NCBI GenBank assembly: GCA_949317995.1
Contig: OX439046.1
Location: 42,097,739-42,161,738 of the forward strand
Source: Acholoe squamosa
Taxonomy: Eukaryota > Annelida > Polychaeta > Phyllodocida > Polynoidae
Direction: 5' to 3'
Length of the DNA: 64,000 nucleotides
The notes beneath the pieces are model-generated. The model saw only the letters and a list, made by a program, of their open reading frames with translations, had not been told where the DNA came from and did not search any database. Position 1 is the stretch's first letter. Every line of letters starts with the position of its first letter. Made by a program: the position numbers and the translations under genes. Shown piece by piece: positions 52,568 through 61,649 of this stretch.

Positions 52568-53971
52568 ATGCCTGGTCGCATGAAGACGGGACTTAGTGTC
52601 AGGAGAGGAGGAGCTAAAAAACTGGCTCCACTAACTTTTACTACTTCTAAACAGACAGAGGAAAAGGCGTCGGGCATCGCCCCTCCTCCTACCTCTCCAG
52701 CCTCACCTGATAAACCACCTGCAACTCCTGCTCGGCTTCCAACTGAAGTGCCTGATGCAGGAGAACAGGAAGCCGCTCTTGCAGCTCTTCATGGCGAAAT
52801 CACTGATTTCCTGGATCGCGTCCGGGATCGCTCTCCTCAGGAAGCAGGCGACGGCGATTTTGACATCAGGGAATACATCAATCCCCCGGCACCTTTGAAC
52901 TACCAACCCCCCACTGAAGCACCTACGTCCGCCTCTTACTCACCCGTGACTCCGGAGGAACCTTCTCCCCAGGTCAGTCCAATAAAGGTTATAGACCTTA
53001 CAACCTCATCACCGGCAGTTAAACCCATAGAAGTGGTGGACTTAACACAAGGGACACCTTCACCTGCTCACCGCGGGGGGTATTCGCAGGTAGAGGTTAT
53101 AGATTTAACCGGCCCTTCTCCTCTGTACTCTCTCCCGGTTCCGGTAGAGGAGCTGCTTCTTAAAAGCCCGCCGGAAAAAAGAAACTGTTCCAGTGAGAGA
53201 GAAGGGGAGCCTAAGAAAAAAAGACAGAAGCGCGCCTACCACAAGAAAACCCCTGTCTCTACCCCTGCTTCAGTTTCCTCAGCGACTTCATCCTATGGTG
53301 CCGAGCCAATTGGTTCTGTCCCAGGTGTTCCTTCTCCTAAAGACAAGTCACACAGGCAAAAGTTTGGGGAGGGCACTGCCCCCAGTTCTTCCAGCAAGCT
53401 TGTGGGCTTTAGGTTAGTGCCTTTGGTGGTAAAAAAGTGGCCTGCTCGATTTGGTTTCCAAGAAAAGTCACCTGCCCCCAACCAAGTTTTTTATCCGGAA
53501 GGGGATAACAACGCCTGCATAGAAATATACAGGGAACCTAGCATCAGGGGAGTATGCTTGAGAACCTACCTGGACAAACCTTACGAGCGGTGCTTAAACC
53601 TAGAGGCGCGTGAATTCAGGAACTTAGTGGACCAGATAGAGTGCATCCTAGGAAAGTACAAGGAGTTACACCGCCTAGCTGCCCTTGGAGAGAGGAAGGT
53701 GGATAATCTTTTGTTGTCCTTGAACCAAGACTGCACCGACCCCAGTGGAGGCCGGGCTATGGTCCTGGTAAACTTGTACAAGGGAACTCCTAAAGTTCAC
53801 ATAGGAACAACCAGCTACGTGGAGGAAATGAATGCCTCGGTGTCTTCCAGCTTCAGAATGCCCCCCTCAGCCACACACTGCGGACACACTGTGTCCCCCT
53901 TCATTCTGGAGGACATAAAATCACGAGTTGGTCCCTTCCTAGACGAAACGACCGATTTCTACTCTGGGTAA
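52568..53971 (+). CDS. nuclear-type protein with three SUMO-interacting motifs, Polinton accessory
   Basis: 467 residues from the ATG at 52568 (MPGRMKTGLSVRR); a longer frame upstream begins with TTG and is not preferred. The first half is Pro/Ser/Thr-rich and disordered. Three SUMO-interacting motifs follow at short intervals: IKVIDLT, IEVVDLT and VEVIDLT (about residues 139-145, 154-160 and 175-181). A nuclear localisation type KKKRQKR lies at about 216-222. The last 190 residues are globular (FRLVPLVVKKWPARFGF, CIEIYREPSIRGVCLRTYLD, NLEAREFRNLVDQIECIL), with a distant look of a PC4-like single-strand DNA-binding fold; that is weak. Tandem VIDLT motifs are known from SUMO-targeted ligases and nuclear-body proteins, so action at SUMO-rich nuclear bodies is a good hypothesis. 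First gene of the rightward block, before PolB. Confidence 0.75.
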   Translation: MPGRMKTGLSVRRGGAKKLAPLTFTTSKQTEEKASGIAPPPTSPASPDKPPATPARLPTEVPDAGEQEAALAALHGEITDFLDRVRDRSPQEAGDGDFDIREYINPPAPLNYQPPTEAPTSASYSPVTPEEPSPQVSPIKVIDLTTSSPAVKPIEVVDLTQGTPSPAHRGGYSQVEVIDLTGPSPLYSLPVPVEELLLKSPPEKRNCSSEREGEPKKKRQKRAYHKKTPVSTPASVSSATSSYGAEPIGSVPGVPSPKDKSHRQKFGEGTAPSSSSKLVGFRLVPLVVKKWPARFGFQEKSPAPNQVFYPEGDNNACIEIYREPSIRGVCLRTYLDKPYERCLNLEAREFRNLVDQIECILGKYKELHRLAALGERKVDNLLLSLNQDCTDPSGGRAMVLVNLYKGTPKVHIGTTSYVEEMNASVSSSFRMPPSATHCGHTVSPFILEDIKSRVGPFLDETTDFYSG

Positions 53972-54202
53972 GTGGTCAACTTTGTATAGTGTCTGGTCAA
54001 CAGCTCCTTGTTCAGTGCTTTTACATTATCATGTATATCAGCTAATTTGTAGTTAGATTTAGATGTACTCCGTTTTTAGTCAACATAGCCCAGCGTAGGT
54101 TTAAGTTCCATATGTACTCCAGGTATACTTAGGTTAGGTTTTAGTTATAAGTTTGCATATAGAACATAAAGTGAAACAAGAAAAAGAAACCTTAAAAAAA
54201 AA
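53972..54202 (+). other. leader and promoter space before PolB
   Basis: 231 bases, AT-rich with TTAGGT repeats and a purine-rich leader (GAAACAAGAAAAAGAAACC) ending in a run of A before the PolB ATG. Nothing else is seen. Confidence 0.4.
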
Positions 54203-57200
54203 ATGCCGCCCAAAAAGGTAAAACAACTTTACACCGTCAACTGTCCAATGTGTAACACCCCTAGACCTCCACGTTTGGTTACTGTAGAAAACAGTGGAAA
54301 AACTTTATGTAACTCAGATTCTTGTAGAAGAGAAACTTTTTCCGACAGCTTAGAACTTCCAAAAGAAATAGAAAAAAATTCTTTGCATAAAAGCAGTTAC
54401 CGTGACAACTTCAAGTCCATAGCTTCAGGTTTGGCTGTGCTTGGTAAGCTTCAGTCCATTTTCAACGTCAGAATGACAAGTTTCAACAAAGACTTGGGAG
54501 CCAAACAGGTAATAGAGGCGCTTACCTCTATTCATAGAAATCAAGTTATGGCTTACAAAGTGGCTGTCTCTTTTGGAAGGTTGTTGTCTTCCTCTAAGGA
54601 GGAAGAAGAAGAAGAGAAAGTCATGTACTTTCATGCTTCTGCCAACAACTCGTCTTTGTTCTATGACAGTGAAAGTCATAGAGACCCTTACATTTTTATA
54701 AGGGACGACAAAGACTTTGCAGAGTGTTTAGATTTAATAGAAAACAACATTAAAGAAGACACTCAAAGACCCTCTACTAAATGGAGTGTAATAGGCAACG
54801 TGAACGCCAACATCACACTGATAAGGGCTACGGGAGGAGAATATCTTTTAGGTAAAATGAAAACTGTTCCACCAGGTTTAAGACAAAGAGGAATGCAACA
54901 CTTTCACAGAGACCCTAAAACCAAAAGGGCGTACAAGGACAACTTGTGTTTCTTTAGATGTCTGTCTTTCTTCCTGTATGAATCTTTAGAAAAAACTCAA
55001 GAGCTTTTCCTTGAAGCCTATCCAGGGGTGAACAAGGAGACTTTTGAGGGTGTTAACATAAGAGATTTAGACAGGTTAGAAAAAATGTTTGAAGTTAACA
55101 TAAGAATCTTTTACCTTCCCTCTTTTGGTAAAAGAAAGGGGCGACCTAAAATTATAAGGTCAAACATGTGTTCATCCAAAAAAATCATGAACTTGAACTT
55201 ACACAGAAACCATGTAAGTTTAATAACTAACATGGGACTGTATGGTAAAATGTACCCCTGTGAAAAGTGTCATAAAGTTTTCACTCGTAGCTTCCTTTTG
55301 AAACAACACAATGGGGTGAAAAAAGATTGCACCAAAGTCAGCTTCAGGTACAAAGGTGGAGCATACAATCCATCCAAAACAGTTTTTCAAGTTTTAGAGG
55401 AACTGGGAATAGTTTGTTCACCTGAGAAAAAAATATACCCCTATAAAATTGTTTTTGACTTTGAAAGCTATTTCGTCCAACCTGAAAATTCGTCCCCAGA
55501 AAATGCTAACACTGTGATAGAAAAAACTCACATACCCCTTTCTGCCAGTGTAGCTTCTGATTTTCCTGGGCATACAGAACCAGTGTGTTTTGTCAGAAAT
55601 TCCAACAGGGACGACGATCCTTTGGTTAAAAATGTGTTGGAACACATAAACAACTTGGGGCAGTTGATAGGAGAACAGGTGAAAGAGAATTTTAGAGATG
55701 TATTAGACGAACTAGACTCTCTAGAAGAAAAACAAAAGGAACTAGAACATAAAGCTAGCAAAGTTTTTCCAGCAAAGAACAAAAAAAATCCCCAAAAAAA
55801 AATCTCCCATGTTCTTGAAGTGAAGGAAAAACTTCTTACCTACATAGAAAGAGTCCCTGTTCTAGGTTTCAACTCTGGAAAGTATGACATTAATTTGATA
55901 AAAAAGGAATTTCATTCTTTTTTTATAGACACAGACAAAACAGAAATGAAAACCATAAAAAAATGCAACAAGTACATAGCAGTGTACACAGACCATCTTC
56001 TTTTCCTTGACATGTTCAACTATTTGGCACCAGGTTATTCCTACGCAAACTACCTGAAAGCCTTTCTAAAAGGGAAAGCTGAAAAAGGTTTTTTTCCCTA
56101 CGAGTGGATGGACAACATAAGAAAACTGAACAACAAAGCTCTTCCTCCACGCCACTGCTTCTACAGTTCTTTGTCGGGTGGTGGAATAAGCAAAGAAGAT
56201 TATCTTGAATGTAAAAAGGTCTGGAAAGAAAACAAAATGAAAACTATGAAGGACTACTTGATATATTACAACAACCTGGATGTTAAACCCTTTGTTTTAG
56301 CCATAAACGAGCACACAAAATTTTTTATAGATCGTGGGGTAGACATGTTCAAAGACGGTTTAACTTTGCCAGGTTTAACCTTGAAGTTTCTTTTCAACAA
56401 CACTGCACCTAATGCCACTCCTTACATTCTTTTTGGTGAGAAAGAAAAGGATGTTCACTCCTTGCTCAGACACAACTTAGTAGGGGGTCCCTCTATTATT
56501 TTTCACAGACATCACAAAAGTGGAGAAACAAGAATAAGACAAAAAAAATACGGGTCACAAAGCAAAGTATGCAGACACATAGTAGGGGTAGATGCTAACA
56601 GCTTGTACCTCAAGTGCATGGGTGAAGAGCACTGCACAGGTTATTATGTGGTGCGCAGGAAAGAAAACGATTTTCAAGCTGTTTGCAGTCAACAAATTAG
56701 CTACTCAGCCACAGAATGGTTGCGATACAAAACTGTGACAGACAAAGTCAAGATATTACACCAATACAACTACGGGGAAGTAGTATTGGGTTCAAGGAAA
56801 ATAAAAGTGGACGGTTATAATCCAGCTTCAAAAAAAGTATACCAGTTTTACGGGTGCTACTGGCATGGTCACATATGTTACCTCACTAAATCAGTTTTAA
56901 AAGACCCCAATGGAAAGGCATGGTTAGAAGAAAAAAACCAAAATACCATTTTGACTACCCTATATCTTCAATCGTTAGGTTACCAAGTAGAGGAAAAGTA
57001 TGAGTGTATGTGGTTGAAAGAAAAAACTGAAAACTTGTGCAGAGAAACAAAAAGTGAATGGGAAATTAAAAGACCGTTGTGCCAAGGCAGAAAAAGTCAG
57101 GATGAAATACTGAGAGGGGTTTCTAAAGGAACAACTTTTGGACTTATCCAGGTAGACATAGAAACACCTGAATACTTGAAAGAAAAATTCAGTGAAATGA

Positions 57201-58345
57201 CACCTATTTTCAAAAACTGTTTAGTAGGAAAAAAAGACGTAGGTGAGCATATGAAACGTTACCTGGAAGCAGCAGGTAAGCTAAAACAACCGCAACGCCA
57301 ACTTATAGGCAGCTACCACGCAGAGGGAATTTTGTTGGGAACTCCTCTCTTGAAGTGGTACCTGGAGAAAGGTTTGGTAGTTACGACAGTACACCTTCTC
57401 GTAGAATACACTCCAGAACAGACTTTTTTACCCTTCATGGACGAAGTAACCAAAGCTAGGAGGAAGGGCGACGAAAATATAGACTGTAAGATTTTGTCAG
57501 ATCTGTACAAACTTTTGGGAAATGGTTCATACGGAAAAACCATATGCAACAAACAAAACTTTGTTCAAACAAAGTATCTTCACCCCTCTAAGGCAAGACG
57601 TTTGGCCATGCACTGGTCAGTGCAAGATGTGCAAGACATAAGTGACAACACGGTAGAACTGTCCTGTTTGCCCACCTCCATCACCTACGACCTCCCAGTT
57701 CAAATAGGGTTCATGGTATACCAATATGCCAAACTTAAAATGTTGGCTTTCTATTACGACTTTCTCCTTGAATACATAGACGAGAAAGATTTTGAAATGT
57801 GTGAAATGGACACTGACAGTTTTTACTTTGCTTTAAGTGCAGATAAAATAGAAGACGTAATTATTCCTGAAAAACGTGAAGCTTTCTTCAGAGAACGTCA
57901 CAAATGGTTGCCCTCTGAATCATGTGACAACAGTCACCACAGAGAGACCTATGTTCAGACCAAAGTTTTGGGTGAGCTGTGGCTGCCTCAACCATGCTGT
58001 AAGAGCCGTCTGGCGTTTGACAAGAGAACCCCCGGGTTATTCAAAGTGGAGTGGGAAGGTGACGAAATGACTGCCTTGAACTCCAAATGTTACATAGGCA
58101 CAGGAGTAAATGTGCCCGTTAAAATGAGTTGCAAAGGTGTAATTCAAAAACAAAACCCCCTGACCACTGACAAGTACAAAGAAGTACTGGACAGTGAAAA
58201 TGTTGTCACGGTAGTCAACAAAGGATTTAAAGTAGTTAACCACAGCGTTACGACTTACTCTCAAAGGAAACAAGGTCTAACCTATCAGTACATAAAGAGA
58301 CAAGTATGTGAAGACGGTGTAAGCACCCTACCCCTTTCTATATAA
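54203..58345 (+). CDS. POLB: protein-primed DNA polymerase B (PolB) with Vsr-like insert
   Basis: 1380 residues, in the usual Polinton range. Exonuclease motifs: ExoI VFDFESYF (about 417), ExoII GFNSGKYDINLI (about 555), ExoIII YNNLDVKPF (about 689). Polymerase motif A is VGVDANSLYLKC (about 795), motif B YKLLGNGSYGKT (about 1102) and motif C EMDTDSFYF (about 1200). About 307 residues separate A and B, more than in phage phi29; part of this (about 868-936) reads VDGYNPASKKVYQFYGCYWH and then a GYQVEEKYECMWL block, like Vsr endonucleases. N-terminal parts are a CPMC...CNSDSC zinc-like site, a DNLCFFRCLSFF block recalling degenerate OTU-type sequences (about 247) and a C2H2-like YPCEKCHKVF...H...C site (about 351). 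Role: replication from terminal-protein-primed ends. Confidence 0.96.
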   Translation: MPPKKVKQLYTVNCPMCNTPRPPRLVTVENSGKTLCNSDSCRRETFSDSLELPKEIEKNSLHKSSYRDNFKSIASGLAVLGKLQSIFNVRMTSFNKDLGAKQVIEALTSIHRNQVMAYKVAVSFGRLLSSSKEEEEEEKVMYFHASANNSSLFYDSESHRDPYIFIRDDKDFAECLDLIENNIKEDTQRPSTKWSVIGNVNANITLIRATGGEYLLGKMKTVPPGLRQRGMQHFHRDPKTKRAYKDNLCFFRCLSFFLYESLEKTQELFLEAYPGVNKETFEGVNIRDLDRLEKMFEVNIRIFYLPSFGKRKGRPKIIRSNMCSSKKIMNLNLHRNHVSLITNMGLYGKMYPCEKCHKVFTRSFLLKQHNGVKKDCTKVSFRYKGGAYNPSKTVFQVLEELGIVCSPEKKIYPYKIVFDFESYFVQPENSSPENANTVIEKTHIPLSASVASDFPGHTEPVCFVRNSNRDDDPLVKNVLEHINNLGQLIGEQVKENFRDVLDELDSLEEKQKELEHKASKVFPAKNKKNPQKKISHVLEVKEKLLTYIERVPVLGFNSGKYDINLIKKEFHSFFIDTDKTEMKTIKKCNKYIAVYTDHLLFLDMFNYLAPGYSYANYLKAFLKGKAEKGFFPYEWMDNIRKLNNKALPPRHCFYSSLSGGGISKEDYLECKKVWKENKMKTMKDYLIYYNNLDVKPFVLAINEHTKFFIDRGVDMFKDGLTLPGLTLKFLFNNTAPNATPYILFGEKEKDVHSLLRHNLVGGPSIIFHRHHKSGETRIRQKKYGSQSKVCRHIVGVDANSLYLKCMGEEHCTGYYVVRRKENDFQAVCSQQISYSATEWLRYKTVTDKVKILHQYNYGEVVLGSRKIKVDGYNPASKKVYQFYGCYWHGHICYLTKSVLKDPNGKAWLEEKNQNTILTTLYLQSLGYQVEEKYECMWLKEKTENLCRETKSEWEIKRPLCQGRKSQDEILRGVSKGTTFGLIQVDIETPEYLKEKFSEMTPIFKNCLVGKKDVGEHMKRYLEAAGKLKQPQRQLIGSYHAEGILLGTPLLKWYLEKGLVVTTVHLLVEYTPEQTFLPFMDEVTKARRKGDENIDCKILSDLYKLLGNGSYGKTICNKQNFVQTKYLHPSKARRLAMHWSVQDVQDISDNTVELSCLPTSITYDLPVQIGFMVYQYAKLKMLAFYYDFLLEYIDEKDFEMCEMDTDSFYFALSADKIEDVIIPEKREAFFRERHKWLPSESCDNSHHRETYVQTKVLGELWLPQPCCKSRLAFDKRTPGLFKVEWEGDEMTALNSKCYIGTGVNVPVKMSCKGVIQKQNPLTTDKYKEVLDSENVVTVVNKGFKVVNHSVTTYSQRKQGLTYQYIKRQVCEDGVSTLPLSI

Positions 58346-58414
58346 AAAATGGTTTCTTTTTCTAGTTTCACTTCCAGTTGTACATTTCGTTGAAAGAAAA
58401 AAATTTTAAACAAA

Positions 58415-58816
58415 TTGTTCAAATGAACAAATTTCCTTCATAGAAAACAGTGTTAAAATGGAAAATGTTCATTTGAAAAATTGTTCAAACGAACATTTGT
58501 TCAAATGAACATTTTTCCCCATAGAAAACAGTGTTAAAATGGAAAATGTTCATTTGAACAATTGTTCAAACGAACATTTGTTCAAATGAACATTTTTCCC
58601 CATAGAAAACAGTGTTAAAATGGAAAATGTTCATTTGAACAATTGTTCAAACGAACATTTGTTCAAATGAACATTTTTCCCCATAGAAAACAGTGTTAAA
58701 CTGGAAAATGTTCATTTGAACAATTGTTCAAACGAACATTTGTTCAAATGAACATTTTTTTCCATAGAAAACAGTGTTAAACTGGAAAATATTTTTTGTT
58801 CAAATGAACATTTTTC
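58415..58816. repeat. five 81-bp tandem repeats with alternating GTTC/GAAC half-sites
   Basis: The marker TAGAAAACAGTGTTAAA recurs at 58441, 58522, 58603, 58684 and 58765, an exact 81-base period. Each full unit holds a 44-base core (58467, 58548, 58629 and 58710) in which GTTC and GAAC alternate, always separated by 4 bases, so that half-sites recur every 8 bases and every neighbouring pair is palindromic. Partial cores lie at both array ends. Position is between the PolB stop and the 290-residue gene. It is non-coding. Confidence 0.95.
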
Positions 58817-59081
58817 AAATAAAAAACAAAGGTAAAAAAAATGTGTACTGTATCATGAAAAAAACTAATAAAAAGTAAGAAAAGTGAACTGTATCACCCA
58901 AAAAATAAAAAAAACTTTTCACAAAAGTGAACGCTGTACATGTTCACGACAAAAAATAAAAAATCCGGCGCTGAAGAAATTAAGTTGGAACAGAAAAAAA
59001 AGTGGTACCAGATTTCTTAACTCATAGCGTCACGTTCACCAGATTATTAGTATCTGGTTAGATTTAAGCAACCATTTTAAC
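58817..59081. other. AT-rich spacer before the last rightward gene
   Basis: A-rich sequence with a repeated AAAGTGAACTGTATCA / AAAGTGAACGCTGTACATG motif (58885 and 58925). Likely holds the promoter of the gene at 59082. No TATA box is certain. Confidence 0.4.
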
Positions 59082-59954
59082 ATGGAAAGTTTAGAAGCTA
59101 TGCTTGTGGAGCAAACCACAGAAACTCCACCTTATGACTATTACATGCGTCCAGTTTTACAAAGTGTTGCTTCATATAATCAAGCTTCTTCTATAACACC
59201 TGACAATGATATAAGTTCTGTAGCATGTGGATGTTCAGAGAATTTCTTTTGGGAAATAATACCTGCAGAAAACATTGGTTATTTTAGAGGAGCTGAACCA
59301 GACACTGTTGACCACTGTATAACTAGTGTTAAAATGTACAAATATTTCTCTTCAGCTTTTTGGGACGCCTACAGAAACTGCATGTACTATTGTCGAGTGA
59401 AAAAAGTTAACTTGATAATGCATGATTGGTGTATAGGAGTATATCAATTGCACACTGAACCTGGCTGCCCAAGACACTACACAAGGTACACTTTAGGAAG
59501 TGTAAGAAAGTTTGCTCTTACTCTCCAAGAGTTAGAATGTAATCCCATAGTAGGAGTGTTTTGTCAGTGTAATTGTAAACTGGAAGTATCTGCTATTGCT
59601 AAAACTATTTGTTTCACATGTCTGCAGGTCTCACTGGAACTTCATGCCTTAAGTATACCTGGAGTGAAAAATCATTTCTCCTTTGAGGTAAACTTTAAGG
59701 ATGGTTTTTTATCTGGTCTTTTACCTGGACCCAAAAACAGTCAAACTTACTTCCTGGCCCAGGCTTTGTTCCAGCATGCTATATCTAACATAGCCAAACT
59801 TAACAGTTATTGTTTCCACAACACATGGAAAACTAGTCTCACTGGCCAAAGCTGGTATCAAGCAAGTAAATTCACACACAACAAATGTTTTTGTAGTATA
59901 TGTGCACGCCCCGGAAATGGAAAATCTGTCTTCATCTGTAAATATTGTGTCTAA
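59082..59954 (+). CDS. unrecognised cysteine-rich, likely zinc-binding Polinton accessory protein
   Basis: 290 residues starting MESLEAMLVEQTTETPPYDY. Two Cys clusters look metal-binding: GVFCQCNCKLEV with ICFTC about 20 residues later (about residues 165-185), and CFCSICARPGNGKSVFICKYC at the very end. An early CGCSENFFWEI block and HDWCIGVYQLHTEPGC are also conserved-looking. The paired CxxC arrangement resembles that of viral regulatory zinc proteins in general, but no family, LXCXE or E6-like spacing is clear. The stop overlaps an AATAAA signal at 59953-59958, so the transcript probably ends just after. Last gene of the rightward block. Confidence 0.7.
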   Translation: MESLEAMLVEQTTETPPYDYYMRPVLQSVASYNQASSITPDNDISSVACGCSENFFWEIIPAENIGYFRGAEPDTVDHCITSVKMYKYFSSAFWDAYRNCMYYCRVKKVNLIMHDWCIGVYQLHTEPGCPRHYTRYTLGSVRKFALTLQELECNPIVGVFCQCNCKLEVSAIAKTICFTCLQVSLELHALSIPGVKNHFSFEVNFKDGFLSGLLPGPKNSQTYFLAQALFQHAISNIAKLNSYCFHNTWKTSLTGQSWYQASKFTHNKCFCSICARPGNGKSVFICKYCV

Positions 59955-59958
59955 TAAA
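59953..59958 (+). terminator. polyadenylation signal of the rightward block
   Basis: AATAAA overlaps the stop codon of the gene at 59082. A second AATAAA follows at 59980. Use is inferred from position. Confidence 0.6.
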
Positions 59959-60030
59959 AAAATATAATCTGTTATGTGAAATAAATGAGTTGTGTTTTAT
60001 TTTAATGCATGAAATGAAGAGACATAACAA

Positions 60031-60411
60031 AATGAGTCATAAGTATTGCGTAAATCCATAAAAGTATTGCATCAGAACATTGTGTAAATTCTTACAAGCA
60101 TTGCGCAATGCACCCTCATACATAGGTCATACGTTTTTGCAAGTAGGTTAGTAGGTCACTTCCGGTTTACAAGTAGGTCAGCTCTAGGTATTGCACAATT
60201 CTTTTAATTTATGCATCTAGGTCAGGTCACTAGGTCAAATGGAATCCAGCTCTCTGATTGGTCGAAAAAACTAGGTCATGACCTTATGACGTCACTTCCT
60301 GTCAAATCCAGCCCTCTGATTGGCTGAAACTAGGTCACTTCCGGTCTACCAGTAGGTCATGACCTAGTTAGTAGCTAATCCATTGCGCTCAGTTTGCATG
60401 TATATACTACT
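60031..60411 (-). repeat. right terminal inverted repeat of the Polinton
   Basis: Reverse complement of 42066-42460 with about nine differences over the outer 310 bases and some length change further in. Carries the same ETS, CRE and CCAAT motifs. Confidence 0.95.
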
Positions 60412-60417
60412 GCCAAC
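60412..60417. repeat. right 6-bp target site duplication of the Polinton
   Basis: GCCAAC, identical to 42060-42065. Confidence 0.95.
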
Positions 60418-60650
60418 AGTGGACTGGGGAAAAACGTCTGCCATATCTCAACCAATAAAACTGTATGTGGAGGAGCCTGAACCACTGTTGGACAACTCTC
60501 CACTGGTGGACAGCAGGGGCCTTGGCCACTGTTGGACAACTCCCCACTGGTGGACACTGGCCCTAAGTGAGTGTCCTTTATCTCCTGGTTGCCATAGTGA
60601 TGGCTGATAAGAGATAAGTGCAGGTGTTGGACCATCCTCCAACAGTGGTG
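60413..60650. repeat. repeated CCACTGTTGGACAACTC motif at the Polinton target
   Basis: CCACTGTTGGACAACTC is present at 60482 and 60526 (44-base period, with CCACTGGTGGACA after each), and CCAACAGTGG occurs inverted at 60413 and near 60637. The Polinton target hexamer is part of the first of these. Non-coding host sequence. Confidence 0.75.
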
Positions 60651-60659
60651 GTAATGCAG

Positions 60660-61370
60660 GTGGGGAAGTGAAGGAGAGGGTATGAAGTCTACAGAAAATG
60701 CATGATTTGAAATTATTTTGATACAGTAAATGCAACATATCTCATCATATACAACTTTGTTTTAAATGTGTTTATACATATACCTGGATAATTATCAGGT
60801 CTACCACTGTGCAGGTCTAATTCCGTGCACAAATCATTAGTGCCTTGCCCAAATTGCCTTTCCTATTCTCAACCTTATGGTGTTTAAAAATCAACCATAA
60901 TTGTTGGAAGATAGGCCAACGTTTTGCCCTCCTCCTTCGGAGGAGGATAGCCAAAGTTTTCCAAGCCTGATGTAGTTACTACTATGCAGTGGTGTAGATA
61001 GAGCACTAGGCCTTACAAAGCTGTCATGCCTGTCATACCCTACCCTTACCCACCATGGCTTTCTAATAAAATCACACCTAGCTGACACCTCAGCCCTACT
61101 ATAAAGAAAGAATAACAGAGTGTTTTTCGATACAATTAGGTCATTAGATATAGATCTATCATATGTGATTTGAAAGGGAATTATCTAGAACAATTATATA
61201 TCATTTGGGCTGGGGGGTCTCGTTTGTCTTCCTAAAACCACCTAAAACTGGCCCCACCAGGCCCTTATTCAAGGCCCGGCCCTTATTGATTTGACAGCCC
61301 TCCTACCCCAGCCCCTGTTCAAGGGAGGCTGCTATTCAAGGCCCGACTCCTATATGAGACATTACAGTAA
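60660..61370. other. gene-free stretch
   Basis: No gene seen. A small perfect hairpin CCTCCTCC-TTC-GGAGGAGG lies at about 60929-60948. The end (61250-61350) has repeated CCCTTATTCAAGGC and TATTCAAGGCCC blocks. Confidence 0.4.
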
Positions 61371-61376
61371 TTACTG

Positions 61377-61642
61377 CAGCCCTATGCTCATTTGAACACA
61401 GGAGTGCATACTAGACCATGAAGGAGGTATGACTGGTCACTATGTAGCCAATAGTGGCCCCTACGACTGGGTGCTATGACTTCATAGTGGTGTGTATTGA
61501 GCCAGTAGTTGAATAATTACCAGCTGCTATTTTGAGGCCTGTACTGTAGCTCACTATGTAGTCACTGGTATGGAGTCATTTCTTACACCTCCCACTACGA
61601 TTTGAGGGTGTCCAGTCGTGGAAACTATTGAAACACGATCCT
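61377..61642 (+). repeat. R1 repeat, copy 3, complete
   Basis: The uninterrupted reference copy for R1, from CCTATGCTCATTTGAACACA to GAAACTATTGAAACACGATC. It shows that copy 2 is split by an insertion. Confidence 0.85.
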
Positions 61643-61649
61643 GAATAGG

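Larger units (their letters stand above)
42066..60411. mobile_element. Polinton/Maverick, 18,346 bp, looks whole
   Basis: The element starts AGTAGTATATACATGC and ends with its complement, GCATGTATATACTACT, the 5'-AG...CT-3' rule of Polintons. It has long terminal inverted repeats and a 6-bp target duplication. It encodes the full hallmark set: protein-primed PolB, retroviral-type integrase, packaging ATPase, adenovirus-like protease, double jelly-roll major capsid and penton-like minor capsid. Genes lie in two blocks transcribed away from about 52.2-52.5 kb, leftward 52170 to 42602 and rightward 52568 to 59954. All recognised genes read open, and I count no breaks. The terminal repeats differ by about 3% over the outer 310 bp, which suggests a fairly recent but not brand-new insertion. 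Confidence 0.97.
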
